Shown one piece after another: positions 26,807 through 36,008 of a DNA stretch of 64,000 bases (positions are counted from its first letter, which is position 1; the number at the start of each line of letters is the position of its first letter). The stretch comes from an uncultured Sphingomonas sp. (GTDB lineage Bacteria; Pseudomonadota; Alphaproteobacteria; Sphingomonadales; Sphingomonadaceae). The stretch spans positions 41,744-105,743 of the forward strand of contig NZ_CAJYHX010000032.1 in assembly GCF_913774285.1 (NCBI RefSeq), given 5' to 3'. The translations under genes were made by a program, and so were the position numbers. The notes below the pieces were generated by a model. It searched no databases. It saw only the letters and a list, made by a program, of their open reading frames with translations, and had not been told where the DNA came from.

Positions 26807-28786
26807 ATGGCTTCGTTGATTCTCGCGCTTTTGCTTGCCGGCGGGCAGCAGGCGGTACCGCAAGCGGTGCAGGGCGCGCCCACGCTGCAGCAACTGTTCG
26901 ACCAGGCCACCAAGGCCGGCGCTGGAGGCCAGTGCGCGGCCGCCGTGAAGGCGTTCGAGGCGATCGAGCAGAATGCCAAAGCGATGGCCAACCCGACCGT
27001 CCGTGCGGCGGTGGACGTACGCAAGGGCTATTGCTTGGCGCAGCTCGAACGCGCCGAAGAGGGCGAGGCGGCGATCCGCCGCGGCCTGCCGGTGCTCACG
27101 GCGAAGGGCGCAGGCTTCGCCGAAGAAGTGCGGCAGGCGCATCTCGCGCTCGGCAAAATCGCCACGCTTGCGTTCGATTATACGACGGCGGTCGCCGAAT
27201 ACCGCCTCGGGCTGGAGGGCGCGACCGGTAGCGACCGCATCCGGCCGCTGATGGCGCTGAGCCAAGTGACGATGTTCGACCAGGACGGTGAAGCCCTGCG
27301 CTATGCCGGCGAGGCGCGCAGCATCGCGCTTGCCGATCCTGGCGTGGAGCAGAAGGCGAAGGCGGTGGTGCAAACCCAATATGCCCGCGCCCTGCTAAAC
27401 GCGGGCCGTGCACCCGAGGCGTATACCGAGCTGAAGGACAGCTTGCGCAAGCAGGGGGGCCTCACGATGAAGGTCGGGATCGCCGATGTCACAACACGCT
27501 CCGACCTAGCGATCGCCGCTTGGCTTAACGATGACAAGGACGAGGCGTACAAATACCTCGCTTATACCGGGGCGGGGCATTTCGAGAAGTCTCCCTTCGA
27601 AAGCGCGCGCGACATGAGCCTGCCACCCTGCGGGGAGACGACGGGGCTGAAGCCGGACGATATCGCGATCATCCAGTTCTCGCTTGCGGAGGACGGCCAT
27701 GTCGAGGGCGTGCTGCCGATCTATGCGCCAGGGGGACGCAACGCTGCCATTGCCTTCGCGCGCGAAGTATCAGGCTGGTCGTGGAAGCCCGAAGATGCAG
27801 CGGGAGTCCCCGCGCTGTTCCGTTACACCACGCGCGTCGAGCTGCGCTGCACCACCGGTGCCGAACGCCCGGCGCTGACGCTGCCGCTCGCCGCCGCGAC
27901 GGCCGAATGGCTGGAGAGCAAGGGTGTCGCCGATGCCGGCTGGAGCGCGATGCCGGACGCGAGGGCAGCACCGCTTGAGCGTACGGCACTTGCCGCCGCG
28001 CGTGCCAGGAACGACTCGGCAGCAGTGCTCGCCGCTGCCATCGCGCTGGGAAACAATCGGGTCGTCGGCGATACGGAGCGAAAGACGCTTCTGGCGGAGG
28101 CAGTCAAGCTCGGTGACGCGTTAGCCGCGCCCGCATCGGTGCGCGCCTATCTCGCGATCGAGAAGGCGGGGGCCGCGGATCGTGGGGTTCTCGGTGGGCG
28201 CAATACCGGTACGCTACGAGCGCTGCTGGCCCGTCCGGAATTCGGAGGCGATCCGCTGGCATCGGCAACGCTGCGACTGCTGATCAGCATGCCCGCCTAT
28301 CGTGCGCCGAGTCCCTCTGACGCGGACGGGCTGTTGGCGACGGTCGTGGCGATGCCGGAATTGCCCGAAAGGCATCCGTTGAAGGTCGCCGCATGGCTAC
28401 AGCGTGCCAACCTCGCTGCATCCAAGGGAGACCTCACCGCTGCGCAACGCGCGTTCGAGCAGACCGGCCTCACCAGCCGCCAATGCGCGCTGCTGGGCCT
28501 GAAGCCGGCTGTGCGCAGTACCGGGGACCTCAGCAACGCCTTTCCGCAGTCGGCGCAGCGCCTGGGCTTTGAAGGCTGGGTGCGAACCGAATTCGACGTC
28601 GCCACCGACGGCAAGACGATCGCGCCGCGCGTTGTGAGCGCCTATCCCGCGTTCGTCTTCGACAGCGCCGCGGCAACCATGGCCAAGGCGTTCCGCTACA
28701 CCAGCAGTTACCGGCCCGAAGACGGGGTAGCCTGCACCGCGCAGGACGCCCCGATCAGCTTCCATCAGGCACGTATGGGGCAGTGA
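26807..28786 (+). CDS. TPR-like protein with C-terminal TonB_C domain
   Basis: A 659-residue exported protein. The start at 26807 follows GGGGGAGGA and opens a hydrophobic signal (MASLILALLLAGG). Residues about 30-260 are helical repeats of TPR character (AAVKAFEAIEQNAKAMANPTV, AVAEYRLGLEG). A domain near residue 300-345 and the last about 80 residues (GFEGWVRTEFDVATDGK... PAFVFDSAAATMAKAFRYT) match the TonB_C fold used by energy transducers. No N-terminal membrane anchor or Pro-rich spacer of a normal TonB is present, so it may use the fold for protein contacts instead of ExbBD energy coupling. Monocistronic; its stop is 7 bp from the convergent SDR. Confidence 0.72.
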   Translation: MASLILALLLAGGQQAVPQAVQGAPTLQQLFDQATKAGAGGQCAAAVKAFEAIEQNAKAMANPTVRAAVDVRKGYCLAQLERAEEGEAAIRRGLPVLTAKGAGFAEEVRQAHLALGKIATLAFDYTTAVAEYRLGLEGATGSDRIRPLMALSQVTMFDQDGEALRYAGEARSIALADPGVEQKAKAVVQTQYARALLNAGRAPEAYTELKDSLRKQGGLTMKVGIADVTTRSDLAIAAWLNDDKDEAYKYLAYTGAGHFEKSPFESARDMSLPPCGETTGLKPDDIAIIQFSLAEDGHVEGVLPIYAPGGRNAAIAFAREVSGWSWKPEDAAGVPALFRYTTRVELRCTTGAERPALTLPLAAATAEWLESKGVADAGWSAMPDARAAPLERTALAAARARNDSAAVLAAAIALGNNRVVGDTERKTLLAEAVKLGDALAAPASVRAYLAIEKAGAADRGVLGGRNTGTLRALLARPEFGGDPLASATLRLLISMPAYRAPSPSDADGLLATVVAMPELPERHPLKVAAWLQRANLAASKGDLTAAQRAFEQTGLTSRQCALLGLKPAVRSTGDLSNAFPQSAQRLGFEGWVRTEFDVATDGKTIAPRVVSAYPAFVFDSAAATMAKAFRYTSSYRPEDGVACTAQDAPISFHQARMGQ

Positions 28787-28793
28787 TGCGCGC

Positions 28794-29774
28794 TCACACG
28801 GCGCCGGTGCCCCCGTTTGCGCCGAACACGCTGCCGTCGGTATAGCTGAATTCGTTCGAGGCGAGCGCCACGTAGAGCGGCGCCAGCTCGGCCGGCTGGC
28901 CGGCGCGGCCGAGCGGCGTGTCCTGCCCGAACTTGCCCATCTCGCCCGGCAGCTGACCGCCGGCGACCTGCAGCGGCGTCCAGATCGGGCCAGGCGCGAC
29001 GGCGTTCACGCGGATGCCCTTCTTGGCCATCTGCTTGGCCAGCGCCTTGGTGAAGATCGCAATGCCGCCCTTGGTGGTGGCATAGTCGAGCAGCTCCTTC
29101 TCGGGCGCGAAGCTGTTGACCGAGGCTGTGTTGATGATCGCCGAGCCCGGCTTCATCAGCGGCAGCGCGGTCTTGGTGATCCAGAACATCGCGTAGAGAT
29201 TGGTCTTGAGCGTGCGGTCGAACTGCTCGAAGCTGATCTCTTCGATCGACGCCTTCGATTGCTGATAGGCGGCGTTGTTGACCAGGATGTCGAGCCCGCC
29301 GAGCTGGCGGTTGGCGCGGCCCACCAGATCGACGCAGAAGCCCTGGTCGGTGAGGTCGCCCGGCAGCAGCACCACCTTGCGGCCCTCGCCGCGGAGCAGC
29401 TTGGCGACGTCCTGCGCATCGGGCTCCTCGGTGGGGAAATAGTTGATCGCGACGTCCGCACCCTCCCGAGCAAAGGCGATCGCGGCGGCGCGGCCGATGC
29501 CGGAATCCCCGCCGGTCACCAGCGCCTTGCGGCCGGTCAGCTTGCCCGAGCCGCGATAGCTGCGCTCGCCGCAATCGGGGACGGGATTCATCTCGCGCTG
29601 GAGCGCCGGCCATTTCTGGCGCTGCTCGGGGAAGGGCTTGTCGGTATATTTGGTCTGCGGATCGGGGGCCGGGCGGCCGTTCGCGGCTTGCGCGAAGGCG
29701 GGTCCGGCGGCAGTAGCGGCGCCGGCGGCAGCGGCACCTTTCAGAAGATCGCGGCGGCTCGGTTCGTCGGTCAT
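28794..29774 (-). CDS. SDR family oxidoreductase with Tat signal (general stress YhdG/YhxD-like)
   Basis: A 326-residue short-chain dehydrogenase. It has a twin-arginine signal (EPSRRDLLKGAAAAGAATAAG) ahead of a segment YTDKPFPEQRQKWPALQ found in the long stress-type SDRs. The dinucleotide motif is TGGDSGIGRAAAIAFAREGA, followed by NNAAYQ and the catalytic Tyr-x3-Lys in LDYATTKGGIAIF. Export of an NAD(P)-enzyme is unusual but recurrent in this subfamily, perhaps with folded cofactor via Tat. The start has GGGAGC 9 bases upstream. It stands alone and diverges from the lactonase gene with 89 bp between. Confidence 0.9.
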   Translation of the reverse strand: MTDEPSRRDLLKGAAAAGAATAAGPAFAQAANGRPAPDPQTKYTDKPFPEQRQKWPALQREMNPVPDCGERSYRGSGKLTGRKALVTGGDSGIGRAAAIAFAREGADVAINYFPTEEPDAQDVAKLLRGEGRKVVLLPGDLTDQGFCVDLVGRANRQLGGLDILVNNAAYQQSKASIEEISFEQFDRTLKTNLYAMFWITKTALPLMKPGSAIINTASVNSFAPEKELLDYATTKGGIAIFTKALAKQMAKKGIRVNAVAPGPIWTPLQVAGGQLPGEMGKFGQDTPLGRAGQPAELAPLYVALASNEFSYTDGSVFGANGGTGAV

Positions 29775-29863
29775 GGCGCTGCTCCCTGTTGCATCGGGTT
29801 CAGCGCGCGGATCGGTGAAAGGTTCAGCGTTGACGGCAAGAAACCGAAAGGCTTCAATAGGAT

Positions 29864-30958
29864 ATGACTATCTCCGCATTTCCGCTGACGCGCCGCGCGC
29901 TGGTCGGCGCCGGCGTGGCGCTCGGCGCCTGCCCGACGACGCTGCTCGCCCGCACGAGCGGCGGGCTGATCGCCGGCACCTATGTGAACGAGGGCGGTCC
30001 CGGGCTGGTGCCGCTGACGCAGGGCGCAGGGGGCTGGCAGCGCGGCACGCCGGTGGCGGCGATCCGCAACGCCTCGTTCGGCGTCCGCTCGGCGACGACG
30101 GGCATGCGCTACCTGCTCGACGAGCAGACCCAGGGGGCGGTCGGCGTCTACACGGCAGGCCTCGCCAAGCTGGGCACCGCCTCGACGCTGGGCGCGGACC
30201 CTTGCCATGCCGCGCTTTCCGCTGATGGCCGTCACCTCGCGATCGCCAATTATTCGAGCGGTTCGGTCGCGCTGTTCGATCTCGACCGCACCGGCAGCCT
30301 GGCGGGCGAGGCGCGCCGCATCCAGCATGAGGGCAGCGGCCCCAATCGCGAACGCCAAGCTGGGCCGCATGCGCATTGGGTGGGCTTCTCCGGCACCAAC
30401 CAGCTGCATTCGGTCGATCTCGGCGCCGACGCGGTGTTCCTGCACCGGCTGGGTACCGGCGGCAAGGTTGACACCAGCATCGCCTATCGCACCGAGCCGG
30501 GCGCAGGCCCGCGCCATCTCGCGCGCCATCCCAAGCTGCCGATCGCCTATCTCGTCACCGAGCTCGCCAATACGGTGACGGTGCTGCGCGCGCTCCCCGA
30601 CGGCCGCTTCACCGCACTGGCGACGCTCTCGACGCTGCCCAAGGGCTTCACCGGCGCTTCCGCCGCCGCGCATATCGCGGTCAACGCTGCCGGCACGCGG
30701 CTTTATATTTCCAACCGCGGGCATGACAGCATCGCGGTGTTCGCGATCCAGCGCGACGGCGGACTGACCCCGCTCCAGCATGCCGGCTGCGGCGGGCATT
30801 GGCCGCGACTGTTCCTGCTGCGGGAAGGCGCGCGCGAGATGCTCGTCGCCAACGAGCGCTCGGGCAACATCGCCCGGCTGGCGATCGGCGCGGACGGCAA
30901 ACTCGGCACCGCGGCCAAGGGCGTGGCGCTACCGGGCGTGGTGTTTCTCTCCGCCTGA
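29864..30958 (+). CDS. Lactonase family seven-bladed beta-propeller (6-phosphogluconolactonase-like), exported
   Basis: A 364-residue protein of the Pgl/YbhE-type lactonase family. The blades are visible as repeated DGRHLAIANYSSGSVALFDLD-type stretches, with QAGPHAHWVGFS and GAGPRHLARHP as family motifs. Residues 1-30 (LTRRALVGAGVALGAC) are a Tat-like or lipoprotein-like export signal, so it probably acts on extracytoplasmic sugar lactones instead of completing the cytoplasmic pentose phosphate pathway, whose pgl is missing beside zwf. That placement is inference. Its last 30 bp overlap the convergent DUF4403 gene. Confidence 0.87.
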   Translation: MTISAFPLTRRALVGAGVALGACPTTLLARTSGGLIAGTYVNEGGPGLVPLTQGAGGWQRGTPVAAIRNASFGVRSATTGMRYLLDEQTQGAVGVYTAGLAKLGTASTLGADPCHAALSADGRHLAIANYSSGSVALFDLDRTGSLAGEARRIQHEGSGPNRERQAGPHAHWVGFSGTNQLHSVDLGADAVFLHRLGTGGKVDTSIAYRTEPGAGPRHLARHPKLPIAYLVTELANTVTVLRALPDGRFTALATLSTLPKGFTGASAAAHIAVNAAGTRLYISNRGHDSIAVFAIQRDGGLTPLQHAGCGGHWPRLFLLREGAREMLVANERSGNIARLAIGADGKLGTAAKGVALPGVVFLSA

Positions 30959-32425
30959 GCCCGGGCTGGCGAGGCGCACGGTCGCCGTGCCCTCGGCCCA
31001 GACCGGCAGGTAGAGCCCCTGTCCCGAGGCCTGGAGCGTGCCCGTGCGGGTGCGCTCCAGTCTGGCGTCGATCCGCAGCACGCCTTCTCGCCGGCTGGAG
31101 ATGGCGCGGCTGACCTTGCCGAGCAGCTCGCCATAGTCGCGCTCGAAATTCTGGCTGAGCGCGGCGGCGATGAAGCTGCTCATGCCGGGCGCGTTCATCA
31201 GCTGGAGGATCAGGTCGCCGCCGGTCATGTCGGTGGTGCCGCTGACGCCGAGATTCTGGAAGTCGACCTTGCGCGAATTGGGCAGGTTGACCGGCGTGGC
31301 GGTCAGCCACACCGTGCCGCGCGTCCGGCCGATATTGCCCGCCACATCCTCGGCCGAGAACAACAGGCCGACCGCCATCTGCCCGCCCTTGGTGCCGTAG
31401 ATCGTCGCCTTCTCGAACGTCGCCCGCACCGGACCCACGCCGGGGACGTCGAAGGGCCGCGCCTGACGCTTGACCAGCGCCTTCATCAGCACCGGCTCCA
31501 GCTCGCGGTAATCGGCGATCACCGGCAGGAACAGCGAGACCTTGCCGGTTTCGCCCTGCAGCGGCTGCATCGGCGGCAGCGGGGTGGGGGCGGGATCGGC
31601 AGGCTTCTGGCCGACGAACGTCTCGGTGGTCGCCTCCATGCCGAGCCGCAGCTCAAGCCGTTTGCCGGTGATGGCATAGCCGCCATAGCGCAGCTGCTTG
31701 GGCGTCACCCGCATCCATACCGGCGGGTTCTCGCGGTTGAGCGACAGGGTAGTGAAGGCCGAGCGCCACGCCTCCTCGATCTTCTGGCGGACGCCCAATT
31801 TCTGCAACTCGCCCGGCAGCTCGCGCTCCAGCTTTGCGATCACGGGCGCTAGCTTCTGGTCGGCCTTGTCGGTGAACTCGATACGCTGGCCGAGGATGTC
31901 GACATGGGGGACATTCGCCCAGTCATAGTCGATGTCGATCTTTCCGCGCGGGTTCCAGTCCGGCCCGAGCGACAGCGTAATGACGGCGTGCGCCATCGCG
32001 TCCGCCGTCGCGGTTTCGCGCTTCAGCACACCGCCGATATCCTCGGCGCGGACCACGGCGTGGAGCGGCATCGCCAGTCGGATCACCTGGCCCTGGCCGC
32101 CGATCGTCATCCGCCCGCGGGTAACCTCGCCGACGATGCGGCACTTGATCGTCGGGGTCTTCACCTTGGCGATGCCGAGGTCGAGCTTCTTCGGCGGCAC
32201 ACAGGGCTGGTCGGGCTTGTCGATCGCCCAAAGCTGGTGCGGCACGGCGCGCTCCAGCGTGGCGGCAAGATCGTCGAGATTGGCTTCCAGCGGCAGGGTG
32301 AGGGTGGAGAGCTCCGGCTTGACCTCGATCCGGTCCTTGGCGTGGGGCGGGGCGCCGCCGCCGCGATGCCCCGAACAACCGGCCAGCACGAGCAGCAGCA
32401 CCGCCGAAGTCCACCGCCCGCGCAT
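30929..32425 (-). CDS. DUF4403 family lipoprotein
   Basis: A 498-residue outer-envelope protein with lipobox LLVLAGCSG (Cys about 16). DUF4403 proteins are built of repeated BPI/SMP-like lipid-binding beta folds; here segments such as LTLPLEANLDDLAATLERAVP and PVWMRVTPKQLRYGGY recur in that style. Function unknown, possibly lipid handling between membranes. The ATG at 32425 begins the signal; an earlier in-frame ATG at 32455 adds ten non-signal residues and is less likely. The 30-bp convergent overlap with the lactonase is real: both C-termini read through it. Confidence 0.85.
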   Translation of the reverse strand: MRGRWTSAVLLLVLAGCSGHRGGGAPPHAKDRIEVKPELSTLTLPLEANLDDLAATLERAVPHQLWAIDKPDQPCVPPKKLDLGIAKVKTPTIKCRIVGEVTRGRMTIGGQGQVIRLAMPLHAVVRAEDIGGVLKRETATADAMAHAVITLSLGPDWNPRGKIDIDYDWANVPHVDILGQRIEFTDKADQKLAPVIAKLERELPGELQKLGVRQKIEEAWRSAFTTLSLNRENPPVWMRVTPKQLRYGGYAITGKRLELRLGMEATTETFVGQKPADPAPTPLPPMQPLQGETGKVSLFLPVIADYRELEPVLMKALVKRQARPFDVPGVGPVRATFEKATIYGTKGGQMAVGLLFSAEDVAGNIGRTRGTVWLTATPVNLPNSRKVDFQNLGVSGTTDMTGGDLILQLMNAPGMSSFIAAALSQNFERDYGELLGKVSRAISSRREGVLRIDARLERTRTGTLQASGQGLYLPVWAEGTATVRLASPGSGGEKHHAR

Positions 32426-32520
32426 TCCATTCCCCTTGTTGCCGATCCGGAACAAGGGGCAGAACCGCCGGAACCGGCGATCCGTTCCGGGGGCGGATCG
32501 CGCCGCCCCCGGAAGCGTGA

Positions 32521-33072
32521 TCAGCGCGTGAAGAGCTGGCTATCCTGCCCCATGTAGCGGGCATATTCCTCGGCATAGCGCGCGGTCGCACGCTCCTGGT
32601 CGGCGGGGCCCGCGGACTCGATCAGCTTGGGATACCAAGTGCCTTCTTCCGAATAGATGTGGTGGAGCACCGCGCCGCGGATATGCTCGAGCTTGTCGTG
32701 ATAGTCTTGGCTGGAAGGGTCGAGCCGCTCGAGCAGGCCCAGCTCCATCTTGGCGGCGGACTGTTCCTGATAGGCGAGCTCGGCATGGCCGACCTGGTGA
32801 TCGGCGGCGAGCGCCGGATAGACCGACACTTCCTCGGCGATCGAATGGGCGGTGAGCAGCAGGCCCAGTCGTTTCTGCTCGGCGACGCGCTCGCCCGGTG
32901 CAGCGGCGCGGAGGCGCTCGAACTGCGCCTCGATCTCGCGGTGATGGCCGAGGATCTGCGACAGCCAGTCGCCGGGCCGCGCGAGCGCCTCGGCCTTGGC
33001 GGTCGCCTCGCGGCGATCCTGTTCGCTTTCGGGCGGCGTGATGGCGGCGATCGCCTGGTCAAGGATCGACAT
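32521..33072 (-). CDS. Hemerythrin HHE domain protein
   Basis: A 183-residue four-helix protein with the diiron ligands of HHE/hemerythrin domains: GHHREIEAQFE, AHSIAEEVSVYPAL, AELAYQEQSAAKMEL and HHIYSEEGTWYPKL. Such proteins bind O2, NO or iron and often answer oxidative or nitrosative stress. No signal peptide, so cytoplasmic. The C-terminal stretch ERATARYAEEYARYMGQ is a short extra helix. It stands alone between DUF4403 and the divergent ABC operon; nothing in the promoter was recognised. Confidence 0.88.
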   Translation of the reverse strand: MSILDQAIAAITPPESEQDRREATAKAEALARPGDWLSQILGHHREIEAQFERLRAAAPGERVAEQKRLGLLLTAHSIAEEVSVYPALAADHQVGHAELAYQEQSAAKMELGLLERLDPSSQDYHDKLEHIRGAVLHHIYSEEGTWYPKLIESAGPADQERATARYAEEYARYMGQDSQLFTR

Positions 33073-33178
33073 GGGGCATGCTCCAGCGTTGGTGGCAGTT
33101 GGGACCTAAGCGGTTGCAATACCGCCATGTTCCTGTTGCGAATCACAATCAGGCGGTGCGCGATGGCATGGCGGCGGG

Positions 33179-33192
33179 GTGACATCTGTCAC
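33179..33192. promoter_or_regulatory. Candidate response-regulator operator of the ABC/two-component operon
   Basis: GTGACA-TC-TGTCAC is a perfect inverted repeat, 58 bp before the ABC ATPase start. TGACA-type palindromes are used by NarL/LuxR-class regulators of the DesR kind, and the operon ends with exactly such a regulator, so autoregulation is a natural reading. Confidence 0.5.
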
Positions 33193-33250
33193 TGGGCCGG
33201 CCGGTCTCCACGCGGCATCTTCGGGTCGTTCTTGAAAAGGGGTTCGACCG

Positions 33251-34162
33251 ATGATCGACGATCTTGCCGCCGTCGCGCGGCTATCCGGCGTATCGAAGCG
33301 GCTGGGCGGGCGAGCGGTGCTCGATCGCCTCGACCTGACGATCCGCGCCGGCGAAGTGACCGCGCTGCTGGGGCCCAATGGCGCAGGCAAGACGACGTCG
33401 GTCGCGCTGCTCACCGGCCGGCTGGCGCCCGATGCCGGCACGGCCGAGCTGTTCGGGCTCGACCCGCGTCGCCCTGCCGCGCGGCGCCGGCTGGGGGTGA
33501 TGCTGCAGAGCGCAGGGCTGCCCGACGTGCTCACCATCCGCGAGCTGGTGACGCTGCACGCCGGCTATTATCCCGATCCGCGGCCGATCGACGAGGTGCT
33601 GGCGCTGGCCGGGATCGCCGATCTTGCCGATCGCCGCTGCGGCGCGCTGTCGGGCGGGCAGGCGCGGCGGGTGCAATATGCGCTGGCGATCTGCGGGCGT
33701 GCCGATCTGCTCGTGCTCGACGAGCCGACCGCGGCGATGGACCGCGGCTCCGCCCGCACCTTGTGGGGCACGGTGCGCGATCTCGCCGATGACGGCGCCG
33801 CCGTGCTGCTGACCAGCCACGACCTCGCCGAGGCCGATGCGCTGGCGGACCGCGTGCTGGTGATGGACGCGGGCCGGATCGTCGCCGACGACACCCCGGC
33901 GGCGCTGCGGGCGCGGGCAGGGGGCTCGGTGCTCCGTTGCCGTTCGACGCTGATGCCTGCGGTCGCGGCGGTACTGCCTGCCGTGCGCGATGCCGAGATG
34001 GAGGGCGCGGAGCTGCGCATCGTCAGCGCCGATGCCGCCGCCACCGTCCGGGCGCTGCTCGATGCCGATCCGGCGCTCAGTGCGCTGCGGATCGCCGACG
34101 CCACGCTCGAAGACGCCATCGCGACCTTGCTCGCCCCCGTCCAGGAAAGGATCGCCGCATGA
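33251..34162 (+). CDS. ABC transporter ATP-binding protein
   Basis: ATPase of an ABC-2 type exporter, 303 residues. Walker A is LGPNGAGKTTS (about residue 38), the signature is LSGGQARRVQYALAI and Walker B LLVLDEPTAAMD, followed by the H-loop TSHDL. After residue about 220 a C-terminal domain typical of drug or lipid exporters follows. It overlaps the permease gene by ATGA and shares an operon with a DesK/DesR-like sensor pair, an arrangement usual for systems that detect membrane state or an envelope-active compound. Confidence 0.93.
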   Translation: MIDDLAAVARLSGVSKRLGGRAVLDRLDLTIRAGEVTALLGPNGAGKTTSVALLTGRLAPDAGTAELFGLDPRRPAARRRLGVMLQSAGLPDVLTIRELVTLHAGYYPDPRPIDEVLALAGIADLADRRCGALSGGQARRVQYALAICGRADLLVLDEPTAAMDRGSARTLWGTVRDLADDGAAVLLTSHDLAEADALADRVLVMDAGRIVADDTPAALRARAGGSVLRCRSTLMPAVAAVLPAVRDAEMEGAELRIVSADAAATVRALLDADPALSALRIADATLEDAIATLLAPVQERIAA

Positions 34163-34911
34163 CCGCCCTTGCCCTCCCGAACGGCGTCTGGCGCCGCGAG
34201 GCGCTCACCGAAGTGAAGCGCAGCCTGCGCCTGCCGCAGTTCCTCCTGCCGACGGTGCTGACACCCGCCGGCTTCTACGGCCTGTTCACGCTGGCGCTGC
34301 CGCACGATCCGGGTCCGGGCTTCGCGGCCGCGACGCTGGCGGGATACGGCGTATTCGCCGCGACCGGCCCGGCGCTGTTCGGCTTCGGCGCGGGCGTGGC
34401 GGTGGAGCGCGAGCAGGGGCTGATCGAGCTCAAGCGCGTCTCGCCGATGCCGGCGGGCGCCTATGTCGTGGCGAAGCTGACCGCCGCCGTGGCGATGACC
34501 GCGCTGGCGCTGGTGCTGATCGACGTGCTGTCGATCATCGCGGGCGTGCGGCTCTCCATAGGTACTTGGGCGCTGCTGACGCTGCTCCATCTCGCCTCCG
34601 CCATTCCCTTTGCGCTGATCGGCTTCGGCATGGGGATGCGGATGAGCGCCAAGGGGGCGGTGGCAGTGGCCAACGCGCTGTTCCTCGGCTGCTCGGTGCT
34701 GGGCGGGCTGTGGATCCCGAGCCGGCTGCTGCCCGGCTGGATGCAGTCGATCGGCGCGTGGACGCCGTCCTACCATCTCGGCCAGCTCGCCCGGGGCATT
34801 GTCGGCGCGGACACCATCGGCAATCCCTGGACGCACGGCGCGGCCATCCTCGCGATGACGGTTGCAGGCGTGATCTGGGCGTGGACCGGCTGGCGGCGGA
34901 GCCCGGCTTGA
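34159..34911 (+). CDS. ABC-2 type transporter permease
   Basis: A 250-residue membrane protein with about six hydrophobic segments (LPTVLTPAGFYGLFTLAL, LAGYGVFAATGPALFGFGAGVAV, VVAKLTAAVAMTALALVLI, ALLTLLHLASAIPFALIGFG, ALFLGCSVLGGLWIPSRL, AAILAMTVAGVIWAWTGW). It pairs with the ATPase just upstream (ATGA overlap at 34159), so the exporter probably works as a dimer of each subunit. Substrate is unknown. Confidence 0.9.
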   Translation: MTALALPNGVWRREALTEVKRSLRLPQFLLPTVLTPAGFYGLFTLALPHDPGPGFAAATLAGYGVFAATGPALFGFGAGVAVEREQGLIELKRVSPMPAGAYVVAKLTAAVAMTALALVLIDVLSIIAGVRLSIGTWALLTLLHLASAIPFALIGFGMGMRMSAKGAVAVANALFLGCSVLGGLWIPSRLLPGWMQSIGAWTPSYHLGQLARGIVGADTIGNPWTHGAAILAMTVAGVIWAWTGWRRSPA

Positions 34912-34943
34912 CCGCGCACCCCGTCCTCCGCGAGGCTGACGCG

Positions 34944-36008
34944 ATGCAGACCGAGACATCCTATCAGCGGTTGCGGGGGAATGGCTGGCCCTGGCTTGCC
35001 TATCTGATCTTCGTGCCCTTCCCTTGGCTCTGGGCCAAGCCCGACGCCACCACCCTCCTCGCGGCGGGGGTGGCGATCGGCCTGTTCCTGCCGCTCTATT
35101 TCGCCTCGACCCGTGTTCCGGACCGCGCGCTGATCCCGATCGCGCTGGCGATGCTGGCGCTCGGCATCGCGGTCGCGGGCCTGCCGCTCGGTTGGACGAC
35201 CTTCTGCATCTATGCGGGGGTGACGGTCGCCCGGCTGCGGTCTCGTCGGCGTGCCGGGATCGGCATCGGCGCCATCGCTGCGGTCACCGCCCTGACCGGC
35301 CTCGCCTGGCACCAGCCGATCCTGTGGTTCGCGCCCGGCGTGCTGTTCGTGGTGATGAGCGGCGTCGCCACCATGTCCAGCTTCGCCTTTTACGAACGCA
35401 CCCAGGCGCTGCTCGCCAGCCAGGAAGAGGTCCGCCGCCTCGCCGGCACCGCTGAGCGCGAGCGGATCACCCGCGATCTGCACGACGTGGTGGGGCGCAC
35501 GCTGACGCTGGTCGCGCTCAAGGCGGACCTCGCCGCGCGGCTGGTGGACCGCGACGCCGTCGCCGCCCGGGAGGAGCTGGAAGCGATTGCCGCAGCGGCT
35601 CGCTCGGGGCTTGCCGAGGTGCGCGCCGCGCTGACCGGGCAACTGGGCGGTTCGCTCGCGACCGAGGCCAGCGCTTCGTTGGCCGCGCTGGAGACGGCAG
35701 GGATCGAGCCCGTCGTTACCGGCGACCCCGCGGCGGTGCCTGCCGATGCCGGCGCCATCCTGGCGATGACGCTGCGCGAAGCAGTGACCAACGTGATCCG
35801 CCATGCCGGGGCACGGCGCTGTGCGATCGGCTTCGAGGCGGGGCCGGACGATGCCCGGCTGGTGGTGGAGGATGACGGCGTCGGCCTCTCCTTCCGCGAA
35901 GGCAACGGCCTGCGGGGCATGCGCCAGCGGCTGGTCGCGGCGGGCGGACGGCTGGAGCTGCAGGCGCTCCAGCCCGGCACAAGGCTGGAAGCGAGCGTGC
36001 CGGCATGA
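34944..36008 (+). CDS. DesK-like sensor histidine kinase
   Basis: A 354-residue membrane kinase. Five to six transmembrane helices fill residues about 15-150 without an extracytoplasmic domain, as in DesK, which senses membrane thickness. The HisKA_3 phosphoacceptor motif is ERERITRDLHDVVGRTLTLVALK, and the ATPase part has AVTNVIRHAGA (N box) and VEDDGVGLSF plus GNGLRGMRQRL (G boxes). The ATG at 34944 has GAGG upstream; a TTG at 34908 touching the permease stop would be the coupled alternative. Its stop overlaps the regulator gene by ATGA. Confidence 0.9.
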   Translation: MQTETSYQRLRGNGWPWLAYLIFVPFPWLWAKPDATTLLAAGVAIGLFLPLYFASTRVPDRALIPIALAMLALGIAVAGLPLGWTTFCIYAGVTVARLRSRRRAGIGIGAIAAVTALTGLAWHQPILWFAPGVLFVVMSGVATMSSFAFYERTQALLASQEEVRRLAGTAERERITRDLHDVVGRTLTLVALKADLAARLVDRDAVAAREELEAIAAAARSGLAEVRAALTGQLGGSLATEASASLAALETAGIEPVVTGDPAAVPADAGAILAMTLREAVTNVIRHAGARRCAIGFEAGPDDARLVVEDDGVGLSFREGNGLRGMRQRLVAAGGRLELQALQPGTRLEASVPA

